NCBI GenBank assembly: GCA_032207245.1
Contig: CM063498.1
Span: 95,373,870 to 95,437,869, forward strand
From: Pardosa pseudoannulata
Taxonomy: Eukaryota > Arthropoda > Arachnida > Araneae > Lycosidae
Direction: 5' to 3'
DNA: 64,000 nucleotides
Under the pieces are notes generated by a model. It was not told the DNA's origin. It saw only the letters and a program-made list of their open reading frames with translations, and did not search any database. Shown piece after piece: positions 11,035 to 21,819 of the stretch (position 1 is its first letter; each line of letters starts with the position of its first letter). A program made the position numbers and the translations under genes.

Positions 11035-12010
11035 GTTAGCTGACAGATTGTAATGGCTCGGAACAAGTATTTCTGAAACTGCACGACTCGTGGGTTGTTC
11101 TCTATCTACAGTTGTTAGTACTTATTGCAAAGTGGACGAATGACGGTGAAACCAGCAGTAGACGACATGGCGTTGGACGTCCACACGCTATCAAAGAAAA
11201 AGTTTGTCGGAGACTGTCTCGCATGGTGAAGCAAAACCGGAGCCAGACAGTGGCTCAGCTGACAACCCAATACAATGCAGGGCCAAGTAGAATAGTATCA
11301 GAGCACACTGTTCAGCGGACACTGTTGGATATGGGGCTACGCAGCAAACGTCCCACTCGTGTGCCTTTGCTGACCAAGCGTCATCGCCAACTGAGCCTAC
11401 GCTAGGCCTGGGAACATCGCGACTAGTCCATAGACAGTGGGAGATAGTTGCGTGGTCAGATGAATCACGATTTGTCATTCATCACGCCGATGGCCCTGTC
11501 AGGATACGCCGTCTTCCAGGCGAACAGTTGCTTCCTCAATGTACAGTAGGTCATACAAAGGACAGTGGAGGCAGTATCAAGCTTTGAGGTACGTTCTCTT
11601 GGGCGCCTCTGAGACCCGTGGTTGTGGTAGACCAGACTATGAATGCTACAGGGTATCCGAACATCATTGCGGAACAGTTGCACCCTTACATGACCTCTGT
11701 TTTTCCAGTTCGAAATTGAATCTTCCAACAGCATAACACCCGTGTCAAGAGGCTAAAATTGTGTTGAGGTAGTTCCAGGAACATGATGCTGAATTCCAGT
11801 TAATGTCCTGGCCCCCTAACTCACCGACAGAACACATTTGGGATGTCATGGGACGGCATCTCAGAGTTCAAAGACCACCCATTCGCAATATCTCGGATTT
11901 GCGTAACCGTTGCTTAAACAACTGGTACAATCTTTCTCTGGCCATCTACGAAGGACTTGTAGCATACATGCCAAGGCGGGTTGAAGCAGTGTTGCAAAAA
12001 GGTGGGCCAA
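11035..12010 (+). pseudogene. Tc1/mariner-like transposase pseudogene
   Basis: The plus strand, read across frames, follows a Tc1-type transposase. An N-terminal helix-turn-helix segment (ETARLVGCS, then a TNDGETSSRRHGVGRP basic linker) is followed by SRMVKQNRSQTVAQLTTQYN, SEHTVQRTLLDMGLRSKRP and LLTKRHRQL. The C-terminal part is PPNSPTEHIWDVMGRHL, the Tc1-like (N)PxExxWD catalytic region, followed by RNISDLRNRCLNNWYN and YMPRRVEAVLQKGG, the usual end of these proteins. The middle third (about 11400-11800) has several frameshifts and stops, so the gene is dead. I did not identify terminal inverted repeats. Confidence 0.85.
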
Positions 12011-12074
12011 CTCGTTATTCACAGGAGGTCGTAATGTTTTGGCTTTTGAGTGTATTTTACAGGCACTGACAGAT

Positions 12075-12640
12075 ATTTTCAGGTTTATTATCCAAATGAA
12101 GAGGATCATAGGCAGGGAAATATGTGGATGATAGATCCATTTGTAGCCAACCTCGAAGAAAGCAAATTAAAGATAAATGAAAAAAAAGCCTCATTGATCT
12201 ATCTTGCCATTTAAGTCTCAAAGCTATATTTCAGTCATTTTTGTCCAGATCTTATTTTTGGATTTCTATTAAAAATGAATATCCAACACTGAGTAAGAAA
12301 GCACCCAAGAATCAATTTCCAATAACACTCTTGTGAGAAAAAAAGATTTTTATATGTCACGACAATTAAAAAGCGATGCATTGACGTCGTTGGATCCAAA
12401 ACTCAACGTACGGATGGTCGATGAGCAAGAATATATATCGCACTAAAAACGTATAATGCGTAAAGTTTTTTTTTTTTAATTACGATATAACGTTTTAAAT
12501 TTTAATATGCATATTTCTAATTAATAAAATAAAAGTTTGAGATTACTATTCTATAAATATATTTATTGCTTTTATTCATATAATTGGTGGTCCGAAAAGT
12601 AAAAATTATACATGTAGTGACACTAAGTTTAAAGTTTACC
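12075..12640. other. Non-coding stretch, nothing recognised
   Basis: Sequence downstream of the Tc1-like pseudogene, probably including the 3' part of that element. No inverted terminus was identified. Confidence 0.5.
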
Positions 12641-12725
12641 GATCGCTGCAATAGACAACTGTCCTAACACTGTACATAGATCAACAGATCTCGATGCAAA
12701 GCTGTTATTCCTTTAGTACCACCCA

Positions 12726-12998
12726 TAGAGCATGTATAGCTTAAGAAATGTACAGAGAGAGTAAAAATGCTTCAGCAAAGTGGGTCCTCACTACTTAGAA
12801 GCAGAAGACCCCAGGCTTTGTCTGTACTTACAGAGGTATCGTTTGAAAGTGGAGGGAATTGAGATCACAAACATATTTTACATGCCCACCGGTTATTAAT
12901 GAGCACGGCGGATCTTTGGCCGGTGCAGGCTTCGAACAAACAACCGCCCGGTCATGAGCACAATGCCTCTGCCGACTGAGTTACTGCGACTCTAAGAC
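12726..12998 (-). repeat. tRNA-derived SINE-like sequence (second family), minus orientation
   Basis: Read on the minus strand, the right end gives GTAACTCAGTCGGCAGAGGC, an A-box-like segment (TNACTCAGTNGGxAGAG as in tRNAs), then about 30 bases later a weaker B-box-like TTTGTTCGAAGCC. It does not fold into a full cloverleaf by eye and is followed by a non-tRNA body, so I treat it as a SINE or tRNA pseudogene. The left boundary is a guess. Confidence 0.5.
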
Positions 12999-12999
12999 A

Positions 13000-14690
13000 A
13001 CTGTACATTTATAAAGAAATTTTATTTTCAGAATGGGCTTGGATCACAACTGTTAGTTTATTGCTGCGGAAGGCCTATTACAGTGGGATCTACTAATTAA
13101 TAAGTTGAATGCCAAGCAAATTTCACATGGCTTCCCGTAAACACGAATTTCTCATTATGGTTGAAATATTTTGATGAAACATGAATTACAACAAGTTAGT
13201 TTGTGTAATCATTCATAATCCAGTTATTTTACAACGATTGCAATTGATTCCCATAGCACTGAACATGTTAAAGACAATTCTGACCAGTCCACAATATATA
13301 TTAGCAGTGTAATTCGGACTCTAGTATCGGTAGATAAAGCTAACCGATTCTGTCATTGTTCAGCTCAACTAGAAGAGAAACGGAGGAATAAAAAAAAATA
13401 TTCCGAACCGAACCAAACTAAAACATAAATTCCAAGAGTTGTAAAAGAAAAATAGGTGTAGGAAAAAACAAATGCCTTATTGTTTTAGGTAAAATTATAT
13501 CCGCGATAGTTGCATTAGGTTTGATTTGTCGTAGTTATGTAGTTTTCAAGAATTTGTGTAGCTGAATAGTTAATTTTCTATACTCTTTCCTCTACTGAGT
13601 TGCTTACAGAAGTACTGCAGACAGATGGTACACTGTTGCCTAAATTAACATTTTTTTAACTAAAGCATTATCGAAATTAACTGATTTAATTAATAACAAA
13701 TTTAAGGCAAAACTGTATTTAAAAACTAATTTCAGAACTCAATTTTGCTTATCAATTGTAAAAATAATTCACTTTTTCTATCAATAATATAAAGGTGAAA
13801 CTCGTGTTCATAAGGACAAACAGATCATATTTTGTTAGTAGTTAAAAACTACTAAACAAGTTAAACTAGTTTTATAAATATTCTTAAAAGGTTCAGAACA
13901 CTCTTATAATACTTTATAAATTCACCAAAATGCAAGTTTTAAATTACAATGGTCAAAGAAGTACTTTTAAAAATTTTCTCTCAATCTTATATACAATGTT
14001 CTCTTTAAGGTAACTCACGAGTTCAATTTGAAGTAATGTTACTTGAAATGCAATTAATTACCTACAACACAAACAAAACGTAAGAAAAAAATGAAACTTT
14101 GATTAAATAAATTTTTAAAAAACTAACATATTATGCAAGTACTTCATCGAAGAGAATCCCAACTTCAGTCTCTCTGAGAGTTAGACATCTTAATTTAACA
14201 AAAATATTTACTTCTATTCTTTAACGGCAGATGGCAGCACCAAAGTTGTATGTCTCCATGGCACTCCTTTTATAATTTTGTTTGCTTAAAGTGAATACCG
14301 AGGTTTAACCTACTAATAATTGTATACTTTAGCAACATATGGATTCATTAAAATATTGCAAATAATTATTTTTGGCAGGTACATCGCCTGAAATCATGAT
14401 AAATAGCTAGATCTATTTTAAAACTTCACTTTACAGTTCCATGTTTACACGTGATATCAAATAAATTTCTTATGGCTCAGTTTTTTTTTTTATTTTATTT
14501 TATAAATGTATATGCATATTTGTAAAAAATTTACGAGTAAAAATAGCCATATAAATATACACCTAGCCGAACAACTATATAAAATATTTATTATTGAAGA
14601 AATAAGGTTTATTAGTAGGGAATAGCTGGAAGTGAGCCATTAAAACACGCCAAACGTATCTCTGAGGAGGTCTTTCTCAACCAGCTTGAG
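13000..14690. other. Non-coding AT-rich stretch, nothing recognised
   Basis: No exon or repeat that I can support. Confidence 0.55.
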
Positions 14691-14693
14691 TGA

Positions 14694-14882
14694 AGTTTGG
14701 TTTAGTCTGATCTGGAGCATTACAGTGCACTGTTTTCCTACAAGAGGGGTAAACGAGAGCGGAACCTACTGCTTAAAGCTGATTACGAACAGCTACGAAA
14801 ATCCATGCCTTCAGTGAGTTTCAGATCCACGCACTTTGGTACCGAATTGCAACGCCTTACCTATGCGACCATCGTTAGGTTT
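14694..14882 (-). repeat. tRNA-derived SINE (family A), diverged copy
   Basis: It has the family layout from left to right: GTTTGGTTTAG tail, a GAGC-TACAG...CACTGTTTT block, ACCTACTGCTTAAAGC, CTACGAAAATCCATGCC, then a decayed B box and ACCTATGCGACCATCGTT at the tRNA-like head. The head is at the right, so the SINE lies on the minus strand. It is more diverged than the copies at 22711 and 23941. Confidence 0.75.
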
Positions 14883-15183
14883 GCGGGAAGGTACTCATTT
14901 TGTAATGATGTCACTATCGCCACAAACGATATTACATCGCATTGTGCCAAGGTATTAAAGATCCTTTAGTTTTTTTTCCTGTCACAAATTGGGCTTAATT
15001 AAAGGCTGTGAAATACACTCTCTAGGCAACGAAACCAACACGTATGACTACACCATTTTGGAACAAAATCATTGTAGCCCTTAGAAATTTAAAGAAGATT
15101 GTAGAACAAGCATGTTCTAGAATGTACTATACCTTCTACAAAACTTATAAAAGAGAGTTGTCTTTTAGTCCTTGACAGTATAG

Positions 15184-15598
15184 TGTAGCATCACGCTACT
15201 GAAAAACTATTTTAATTTGTATTTGTTTGTGTATTACGGCTCGCTCTGACGTCATTCGAACGTGTTCTTTGCTATCTGGAGGGTCCCCATGCCTCCATTC
15301 TCCCCTCCCTAACCTCTCCTCTAGAAAAGACAGAGGGGTGTGGAGGATTGCGAGTGACGTCGTCGAGGGCCAAGCGTCGTTTGGTGTGGGAGAAGACGCT
15401 GAGAGTTGTCCGGCGGGCGAGCATGAATGAGCCGTACCGAGAATGTACATGATGTAAATATTTGTATATATCAGAATAAATCCTTCTTTCTTTTTCATCT
15501 CGCTTGTGTTCGATGATGTCATCCTCATGAGGTCTTTGAAGAACCCTGCTCGACCATAACGCTACCAAAGTTGCCTATTTTAGAGCTGTGACGTTACA
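15184..15598 (+). mobile_element. Probable solo LTR of a Gypsy-like retrotransposon (415 bp)
   Basis: The segment begins TGTAGCATCACG and ends GTGACGTTACA, giving TGTA...TACA termini, and is flanked by ATAG on both sides (15180-15183 and 15599-15602), a 4-bp target-site duplication. It is much richer in G+C than its surroundings and carries an AATAAA polyadenylation signal at about 15475, as expected near an R-U5 junction. The terminal ACGTTACA is shared with the LTR at 34550-35108. No internal retroelement sequence lies beside it. An alternative frame (15100-15604, TGTAG...AGCA, TSD AGAT) would include the TATAAAA at about 15146 as the promoter, so the left boundary is uncertain. It sits within the intron that follows the exon at 15879-16194. 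Confidence 0.6.
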
Positions 15599-15878
15599 AT
15601 AGCAAGATAGATCTCATTTGAACTGACAACGAGCAGAAATTATTGCGTACTTAGCGTAGCTTATTTAGTTGATATTTGTGGGCTAAAAGACAAAAGCTTT
15701 AAGGTTTATTGTTTAGATGCTGGTATTTCTGTATTTTTAAAGCTGCTTTATAGTGTTAAATAAAATTAATATACGGCCAACTCTGTGCAATCCCTCAAAA
15801 TCAAAACCATATTCCACAATACAAGGGAAGAGGAAAAACTGTTTCTAGACACTCGCAAACACAGCAAAATGAACTCAC

Positions 15879-16194
15879 AGGGTCCTTCTTCGTCCGTGAC
15901 CTTCCTGGGAATAGGAATTTCGGGAAGTTCTTTCTCTCCACTCTCAGGAAAGCCAGAAGGTCCATCTTCGGCGTCTCTGTAGAAGTCCTCGTCGTCCAAG
16001 AACCGTTCGCGATGGTGGTGCTGGTGGTGCACCCGTCGCTTGGTCCGAGACCTGGAATGATTGCTGCTGTGGGGGGAAGAGGACTCATCGTGCGACAGGG
16101 AAGGACTCGACAACGGGTTGATGCTGCTACTACTGCTGCTGCCCGGAAGAGGGCTGCTGTCTGTCAAATCGTCAAAAATTAAGTCCGCGTCATG
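15879..16194 (-). CDS. Internal coding exon of an unidentified gene (partial)
   Basis: On the minus strand, a strong acceptor (a polypyrimidine run, then CTTGCAG) ends at 16195 and a consensus donor GTGAGT begins at 15878, bounding a 316-bp exon that is open throughout (phase 0 in, phase 1 out, about 105 residues). The peptide begins HDADLIFDDLTDSSPLPG, then a serine-rich stretch (SSSSSS, SSPSLSHDESSSPHSS), a basic/histidine patch (SRTKRRVHHQHHHRERF), an acidic segment (LDDEDFYRDAEDGPSG) and ELPEIPIPRKVTDEEGP. It is G+C-rich compared with the flanking introns and biased like real coding sequence. The low-complexity, charged make-up suggests an intrinsically disordered linker, probably with phosphorylation sites. 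I do not recognise the gene, and no companion exon was found within this window. Confidence 0.72.
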
Positions 16195-16329
16195 CTGCAA
16201 GAAAAAAAAGAGACGTTAGAATTGGGAAATACACGACAGAGATAATAGTAAACAATATTTTTTTACACTTTTAATGAAAATACAAATAGCAAAACAATCT
16301 GGAAAACCACAAACATATATGAACCTCAA

Positions 16330-16700
16330 ACAACAAATATTTAAAACAGCAGGTTTATCAGTACTACTATATAAAAGTGAATCTTGGCAGTTAACTACAC
16401 AGGAAAACAAACTCGACAGCATTTAAACTGAATCCTAAAATTCTACTTGCCTTATAAAATCTCGAACTCAGATACGTACAAGATGACTTTAAAACCAATT
16501 AAAGCTGTAATTAAAAAACGTAGGTGGGCCTGGTTAGAAAACACTCTCAGGATGAGAGCGACTGACCCAACAAGAATCGCCTTGACCTGGGCACCCAATG
16601 GAAAGAGAAGAGGTTGCCCTAGAAAAAATCTGCTTGGGATGTGGGCAGGAAGTACTTGAGTCAGATTGCAATTCGGGCAAAGGAGATAAACCTTAAAGCC
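16330..16700 (+). pseudogene. Non-LTR retrotransposon (LINE) reverse transcriptase C-terminal fragment
   Basis: Two plus-strand frames together show the tail of a LINE reverse transcriptase: SVLLYKSESWQLTTQENKLDS (family motif LLYGSExW), then KPIKAVIKKRRWAWLENTLR, followed by RIALTWAPNGKRRGCPRKN. The RRWxWLGHxLR...ALTWxPxGKRxRGRPxxTW pattern is characteristic of RTE-like and related LINEs. Frameshifts and stops between and after the blocks show that it is dead. It is truncated at the 5' side, as is usual for LINE insertions, and lies about 140 bp upstream (in gene sense) of the minus-strand exon, thus in the preceding intron. Confidence 0.82.
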
Positions 16701-16719
16701 TGACACATGACGTACAGCA

Positions 16720-18060
16720 TGAAGAATGAGAGGTATAAAATGCATCTCCAGGAGGTCTAAGACCGTGAGTCTCTAAAAGGTTGAAGTTTAAACTTGCCTG
16801 TAATGGTAGCTGTGTAATAATGGAACGACCTTCACGCCTAGAATGACCCTACCAGGTAAATATACTCCCAACGTACTTCGTCAATTCCGCCCAAGAACTG
16901 CTTTTCCCCCACCTTGATAAGGCAGCAAAGCAGGACATTGGGTGCAGTCGGTCTACTTGCACAAAGCGGGTATCAACTATTTTTTTCTTGTTTATTATCA
17001 TCCTAAATTTAAGTTATGTTTTATAAAAAGGTAAATACTTAAAATAAGTGTTGTAAATAATTTAGTTACATTTTAACAACTTTCTACATCATTTTTTTAA
17101 AATTTCTATTCCTTTGGAAAAAAAGGCGAATAGAGGTTCCACTCTATTTGTATTATTGCAGGGTGATATAAAACCTCACTCAAAGAATCATTTGAAACCG
17201 GTAAAGAAAATGCACAAAGTCTACATGTCGACAACATCAATTAGTTCCTTTGACATTCTGCTTAATTATCCAACAGATTTAATGTGTACGACTTCCTTAC
17301 TAATCCGAATGAATCGTGCGTAACATATCATTAAAATGTTAGGATGATGTCAAGAAGCGTCAAGGACTGCAAATTAAATCGTCACAATGCTCCCTTTCAA
17401 TCAAATGAAACGATCAATGATTAATGCGTGACACCATTCCTTACGGGATGATGGCATGTCCACAAGCACGGAAGGCGTTCGAACGTGACAGAAAGCAATT
17501 ATAACTGGCAAGTGTCATTTAAATTAACAAAATGAAGTGCTATGTTACATCTCCCTTCTTCGTGTAAGGACAGAAGTGGCAAACTGAGCCATTGATGATT
17601 TAATTCTACAGTAGAAATTACGCGATTGGAAATCCCCTTCACATCAACCTGAACGCGTTGAAAGAGAAACCGAATCATTTTAGGATTCTTTTTCCCAATG
17701 AAGATTGCTTGGATTTCTTTGTGTGATAAAGAAAAAATTTCAATCTTTTCAGAGTCAGATTGACGTGTGATTAGGTTTTTAAATACTCTGACAAATTTTC
17801 ACTAGCATAAGAAAAATCGGTGAATTCTTCATCATAAAAATCGAAATCTGAAACTGAATATGTTGCTTTTTCACCGCGTACAGAATTACGTGTTATAAGT
17901 GCTTTAGGAAAAGGAACTTAACTACATTATTACAGCGACTTTTTGATGAGTGGAAATTTACATGCCTTATTTTATTGAACTTAAAATCAAACACACGTGC
18001 TTTAGAAAAACCTGTTATCTATAGATAACACTTAGTCGAGGAATCTCATAGAAAAGTATT
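16720..18060. other. Non-coding stretch, nothing recognised
   Basis: AT-rich with occasional less AT-rich patches (17330-17600). No exon or repeat that I can support. It is presumably intronic or intergenic relative to the exon at 15879-16194. Confidence 0.5.
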
Positions 18061-18071
18061 CCAAAAACCCA

Positions 18072-18122
18072 CAGTTTGTGTGTGCGCGTGTGCATGTGTG
18101 TGCGTGCGTGCGTGTGTACATA
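18072..18122. repeat. (TG)n/(TGCG)n microsatellite
   Basis: About 50 bases of alternating purine-pyrimidine sequence, TGTGTGCGCGTGTGCATGTG followed by TGCGTGCG units. Confidence 0.9.
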
Positions 18123-18179
18123 GGACCCAATTTAGAAAAGCGTGGACAATACAAAAGTCTGATAGGATTTGGCTAAATT

Positions 18180-18343
18180 TAGTTTACTTTAGAAAGCTAC
18201 GATCTACTTTTTGCTATACAAGGTCTAAGGAGTCCAAGACCTACTGCTTAGTGACAGTTCCGAACGGAAACGAACATCCATGCCAGCAGTGGGATTTCAA
18301 TCCGCGAACTCCGATACCGTAAAACAGAGCTCCAATCATTTGG
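18180..18343 (-). repeat. tRNA-derived SINE (family A)
   Basis: It shows the family blocks in order: GAAAGCTACGATCTACTTTT, GACCTACTGCTTAGTG, CCGAACGGAAACGAACATCC, ATGCCAGCAGTGGGATTTCA (decayed B box), CGAACTCCGATACCG, then CCAATCATTTGGAC. The tRNA-like head is at the right. Confidence 0.78.
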
Positions 18344-18784
18344 ACTTTGTTTGGCAAGTCTGATGGGTAAACCCACCTTTCCTAAAACACGATCCTGTTT
18401 TGTGTCCGGAGATTTAGAATTTAACATTTTATAAAATTATACAAAAGTAGTCGACTCATTCCGCTTTTTAACTCGTTAATAACAAAGAAAATCAGGATTG
18501 TGACAGCGCATAAATTTTTCCGAATTAATGCAAGCGGTTTAATGCATAAACAATGCTCGTCATTCCGTAACTAAACTGCCAGCTCTTCCTTCACTGCTGG
18601 TAATTTCTTTTCATTCCAAGGACGATCTGGAAAGTCAAATTAAATGTGAATAAGTACTAAATGAATAGGGCCATAAAACAAATGCGCATTATTCTATACA
18701 TCAAGATTAATCAGTTACGAACTGTAATGATCTTGCAACTTGTTTTAAAACTTAAAATAATGCTTTTGAGGCAAACTCTCTAAA

Positions 18785-18935
18785 AAGGTTTGGTTTGGAG
18801 AGCTACGGTTTACAGTTTGCAACACAATAGCTAATTACCAGAACCAACTGTTTAAAACACGAATGGTTACGAAATTCATGCCAGTGGTGATATTATAACC
18901 TGCTAATTTGGGTACCGAAAGGCAGTGTCAAACAT
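18785..18935 (-). repeat. tRNA-derived SINE (family A), decayed copy
   Basis: GGTTTGGTTTGGAGAGCTAC and TTTGCAACACAATAGC are clear family matches. The middle is diverged and the tRNA-like end (GGGTACCGAAAGGCAGTGT) is truncated. The adjacent GTGTTCCGCGAAATCCTGGG block at about 18950 looks like part of another repeat. Confidence 0.65.
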
Positions 18936-19129
18936 AGGGAAAGTGTGTTCCGCGAAATCCTGGGGTTCCGTGACCACGCTCCAGAGATTCTTTCATAAAC
19001 TTTTAAACACCATAGAATCTCTCAACCAATCTATGGAACAGTAGTGTTAAAATAGACTTAAGACGTATGCCCTTGTGGCATGGACGCCTGCACAGTTAAT
19101 GCCAAATTTTCGACTAGGGCATCAACTAT

Positions 19130-19500
19130 TCTGAAGTGTTTTGTTATGGTGTCAAGGTGCGGCCGAAAATTGGACACACCAAGAGAGGGTAGAATTCTCT
19201 ACCCCAAACAGACGAAAGTTTGACGAGGAGGGGGGAGGATTCCATTCCCGCCCTCACCAATTGCAGAGGAGAGGAGGGTTACCAATTGGACAACGAGAAA
19301 CGAAGGGGGGCTCTTGTGTAGTGTTGTCTAACCGAGAGAGACTTTTGTGGACCGCTTGGTACTATTTTTCTCCTGATGGTTCAAGCCTGTGATCTGTTAT
19401 TATTAATGTTTAATATTTACATGTTCGTAATTTGTAAATAAACATGCTTTTTTAATGTTAATCGCTGCTTTGAAATTAATTGTTGCTAAGACTGTTTCAT
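19130..19500 (+). other. G+C-rich block with a polyadenylation signal; possible LTR or 3' end
   Basis: The sequence changes abruptly from AT-rich to a purine-rich, G-rich stretch (19180-19320), then returns to AT-rich with an AATAAA at about 19437. The look is similar to the U3-R-U5 pattern of the LTR at 15184-15598, but I could not find TG...CA ends with a convincing target-site duplication. The open frame here is not recognisable. It could equally be the last exon or 3' UTR of a transcript. Confidence 0.3.
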
Positions 19501-19509
19501 TAGCGAACT

Positions 19510-20400
19510 CATGGTACCTGCTCCTGTAAAAGTAGGCGAGCAATCAAGAAGACACACGCGCGCCGTCGTTAATACAAATAGATCTCTAATGTGCAATACG
19601 AAAATTTTAAGAAATAATTATGAATCCAAAATTATATTTTCATACACAATAAACTTCCTTGTGTTTTTTCGGAATAGAATGAAAAACTTATTCAACTAAC
19701 ATTGGAACCAGAACCACAATGGACGATTGAATGGAGCTCCTTGGCTGATGGATTATCTCCAGTGGTTTACGATGCCTTATAGTGTGTTATAGTATTACGA
19801 TGCCTTATAGTGCGCTTCGTTAACCGAGAGATATTTAATGTGAACGTAATTTTTAAAGATGGAGTCATGAGAATTACATTACAAAGTTATTATTTACAAG
19901 CTCATTCCTCAGTAATAATTAAAATTAAAGAAAATTTTAAAATACCAAAAATTAAATGGGATAAATATTACACGGTTTTATAGTTGATAAGAATTATAAT
20001 TACGATAAAAAAATTAAAATGAGGTTCTAAGAATTTAAAAACGACATTTACAAGTTAAACATACGCAATAGAAATGCATGGTACAATAATAAGTAAAAAT
20101 ATTAAAAATTACAAGCAAAAAAATTAAAGTTTCACAGCTACTACGATACATTACATTGAATACAGCGTGAAGACTCCCCTTTGTCCGAGCACGCGCCAAA
20201 ACAGCTGATCGGGGCCTGTTGGAAAGGTTCATCGATAAAAAAAAATATCGATACAAATTATTTCGGTCGTAACAGCATTTCTTACTATGTAAATATGTTG
20301 AGTCAGCCGTTTTATAAATTGACTTCCCCGGTTGGCTCCGGTCCTTGCCTTGTCTCTTACTCTGATGTTGCTTAAAATGTTGGTAAGGAAATGCGATATA
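19510..20400. other. Non-coding stretch, nothing recognised
   Basis: AT-rich. Direct repeats of GATGCCTTATAGTG at about 19770 and 19798 are the only local structure noticed. Confidence 0.5.
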
Positions 20401-20406
20401 CTATAT

Positions 20407-20700
20407 TTAAAATGCCTTGTTTATATTTTTTATCGCTCGAGCAGGATGAATAAACATCCATGAAATGAACTGTGTTTTGGACTCTATGTATATCCACACC
20501 ACACGCATAACAAGACGCTGGGCACTCTGCAAATAGGATGAAATTAACCCAACAGAGCCCACCTGTTTACCAGGACAATAGCGTGGCGTCGCAGAGTCTG
20601 GGATCTTGACAATCGGATTGAATAGACGAATAAGCCCCTGGTGGATCTCGTTAATGAATGCTCGGAAATTCCGGAAAGGGACAGCCAGCAAATGAGGATT
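20407..20700 (-). other. Less AT-rich block with an unrecognised open frame
   Basis: A minus-strand frame of about 94 residues (with segments such as FRAFINEIHQGLIRLFNPIV) lies in a block richer in G+C than its flanks. It has no family match I can name and no clear splice sites. It could be part of an unrecognised transposable element or a small exon. I do not claim it as a gene. Confidence 0.25.
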
Positions 20701-20719
20701 CAGCTAAAAAATCTAACTA

Positions 20720-21130
20720 ACTTTAGCTGGAGTTCTCAAGTAACTGGGATCTTAACTGACCCCCCCCCGCAAAAAAAAACAGTTGGCGGAATCGTAATTG
20801 ACCCCCAGGTATAAAAAGCCTACAATTTTGCGACTCAGGGCTTTTTCGTCATTTTTTTACGTAGGTGTGTTGACCTCGTGGAGGCTTTCGCCTTTTTTTT
20901 TTTTTTTTTTTTCCCCAGATGGGTGGAGGTTTGGGCGCAGGGCTAACATCTCTGCCTATAAAAACTAATTGTTGTGAAGTCAAAATAAGAAAGTATCCGG
21001 CTACCCTATAAAAAATAGAAATCCAGGACCAAAGATAGGGCTGTCTCGTATAGTATTCTGGAGGTGGTTAGGGACGATCCCGGATGTAATGCAATTGAAG
21101 GAGGAATAAAGCCATGTTTGAAGCTTTTCA
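20720..21130. other. Probable repeat-derived stretch (poly-C, poly-T and TATAAAA-containing)
   Basis: It contains a C9 tract, a T22 tract and two TATAAAAA words (about 20812 and 20958) followed by a patch that is not AT-rich (21030-21110). This resembles promoter and 5' regions of retroelements, but no coding domain was recognised. Confidence 0.3.
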
Positions 21131-21269
21131 TCAATGAATCATTTCATTAAAATATTATTGCTTCCGCGTTCCACTTTGTAAACATTATCTACATTTTTAT
21201 ATAGTTTTTATGTTTAATCAGAGATAAATAATACGCACTCGTTCTCGTTAAGTATATTTATTCAGGAGT

Positions 21270-21336
21270 TTCCGATGCTTTGTATGTGGTAAGAAACGTG
21301 TTTCGTGGGATATTGAGTTGGAGAACCACTGGTCTA
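21270..21336. mobile_element. Possible isolated hAT terminus
   Basis: Read inverted, the right edge begins CAGTGGTTCTCCAACTCAAT, similar to the CAGTGGTTCTCAAxC ends common among hAT elements. The opposite end and a target-site duplication were not found. Confidence 0.3.
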
Positions 21337-21819
21337 ACAATTGACCATCGTCCGGCACTCTTCATAATAGCAGTCTTGTAGATACAAAAAGTGGCAAATA
21401 ACAGCATATGTGTTCAGCATATGTGTTACCCACTATAACAGAAAATATTTTAGGGTCAAAACAAAATCATAATTAAGGTTGATTTGCTTTAAATATTTTA
21501 AGTACCTTGGCCAATAAAACCATCATTAATTATTCTCATTTATATTTTATAGTTGAAAAGAAGAAAACTACATTTGGTACGTAAAAAAAAAAAGAACAAC
21601 ATAGTGAAAGATTAAAAACTAAAATTTATTTCTCTTAGAAGAGAAAAACAAAACAAAATAAGCTAATAGTGTGATGGCCAATTAAACCACCTCAAACAAA
21701 TACGAAATTATTAGAAGCTAGTATTTTTTTAAATATGTGCATATTTCTTAAAACAAACACAAAAGGATTTGGAAAAACAAAGCGAAGCTTTTATAAAATT
21801 ACAAGGAAAAAAAAAAAAA

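Noticed and set aside
15196..15568. Open frames of 67-110 residues on both strands
   Set aside because: They lie in the G+C-rich core of the probable solo LTR and match no protein family I know.
16447..16745. Short frames on both strands at the LINE fragment
   Set aside because: The plus-strand frame is the decayed reverse-transcriptase tail and the minus-strand frame is its shadow; neither is a host gene.
18930..21336. A 2.4-kb hAT element spanning a GTGTTCCGCG left end and the CAGTGGTTCTCC-type right end
   Set aside because: The two ends do not match as inverted repeats, and the flanking 8-mers do not agree.
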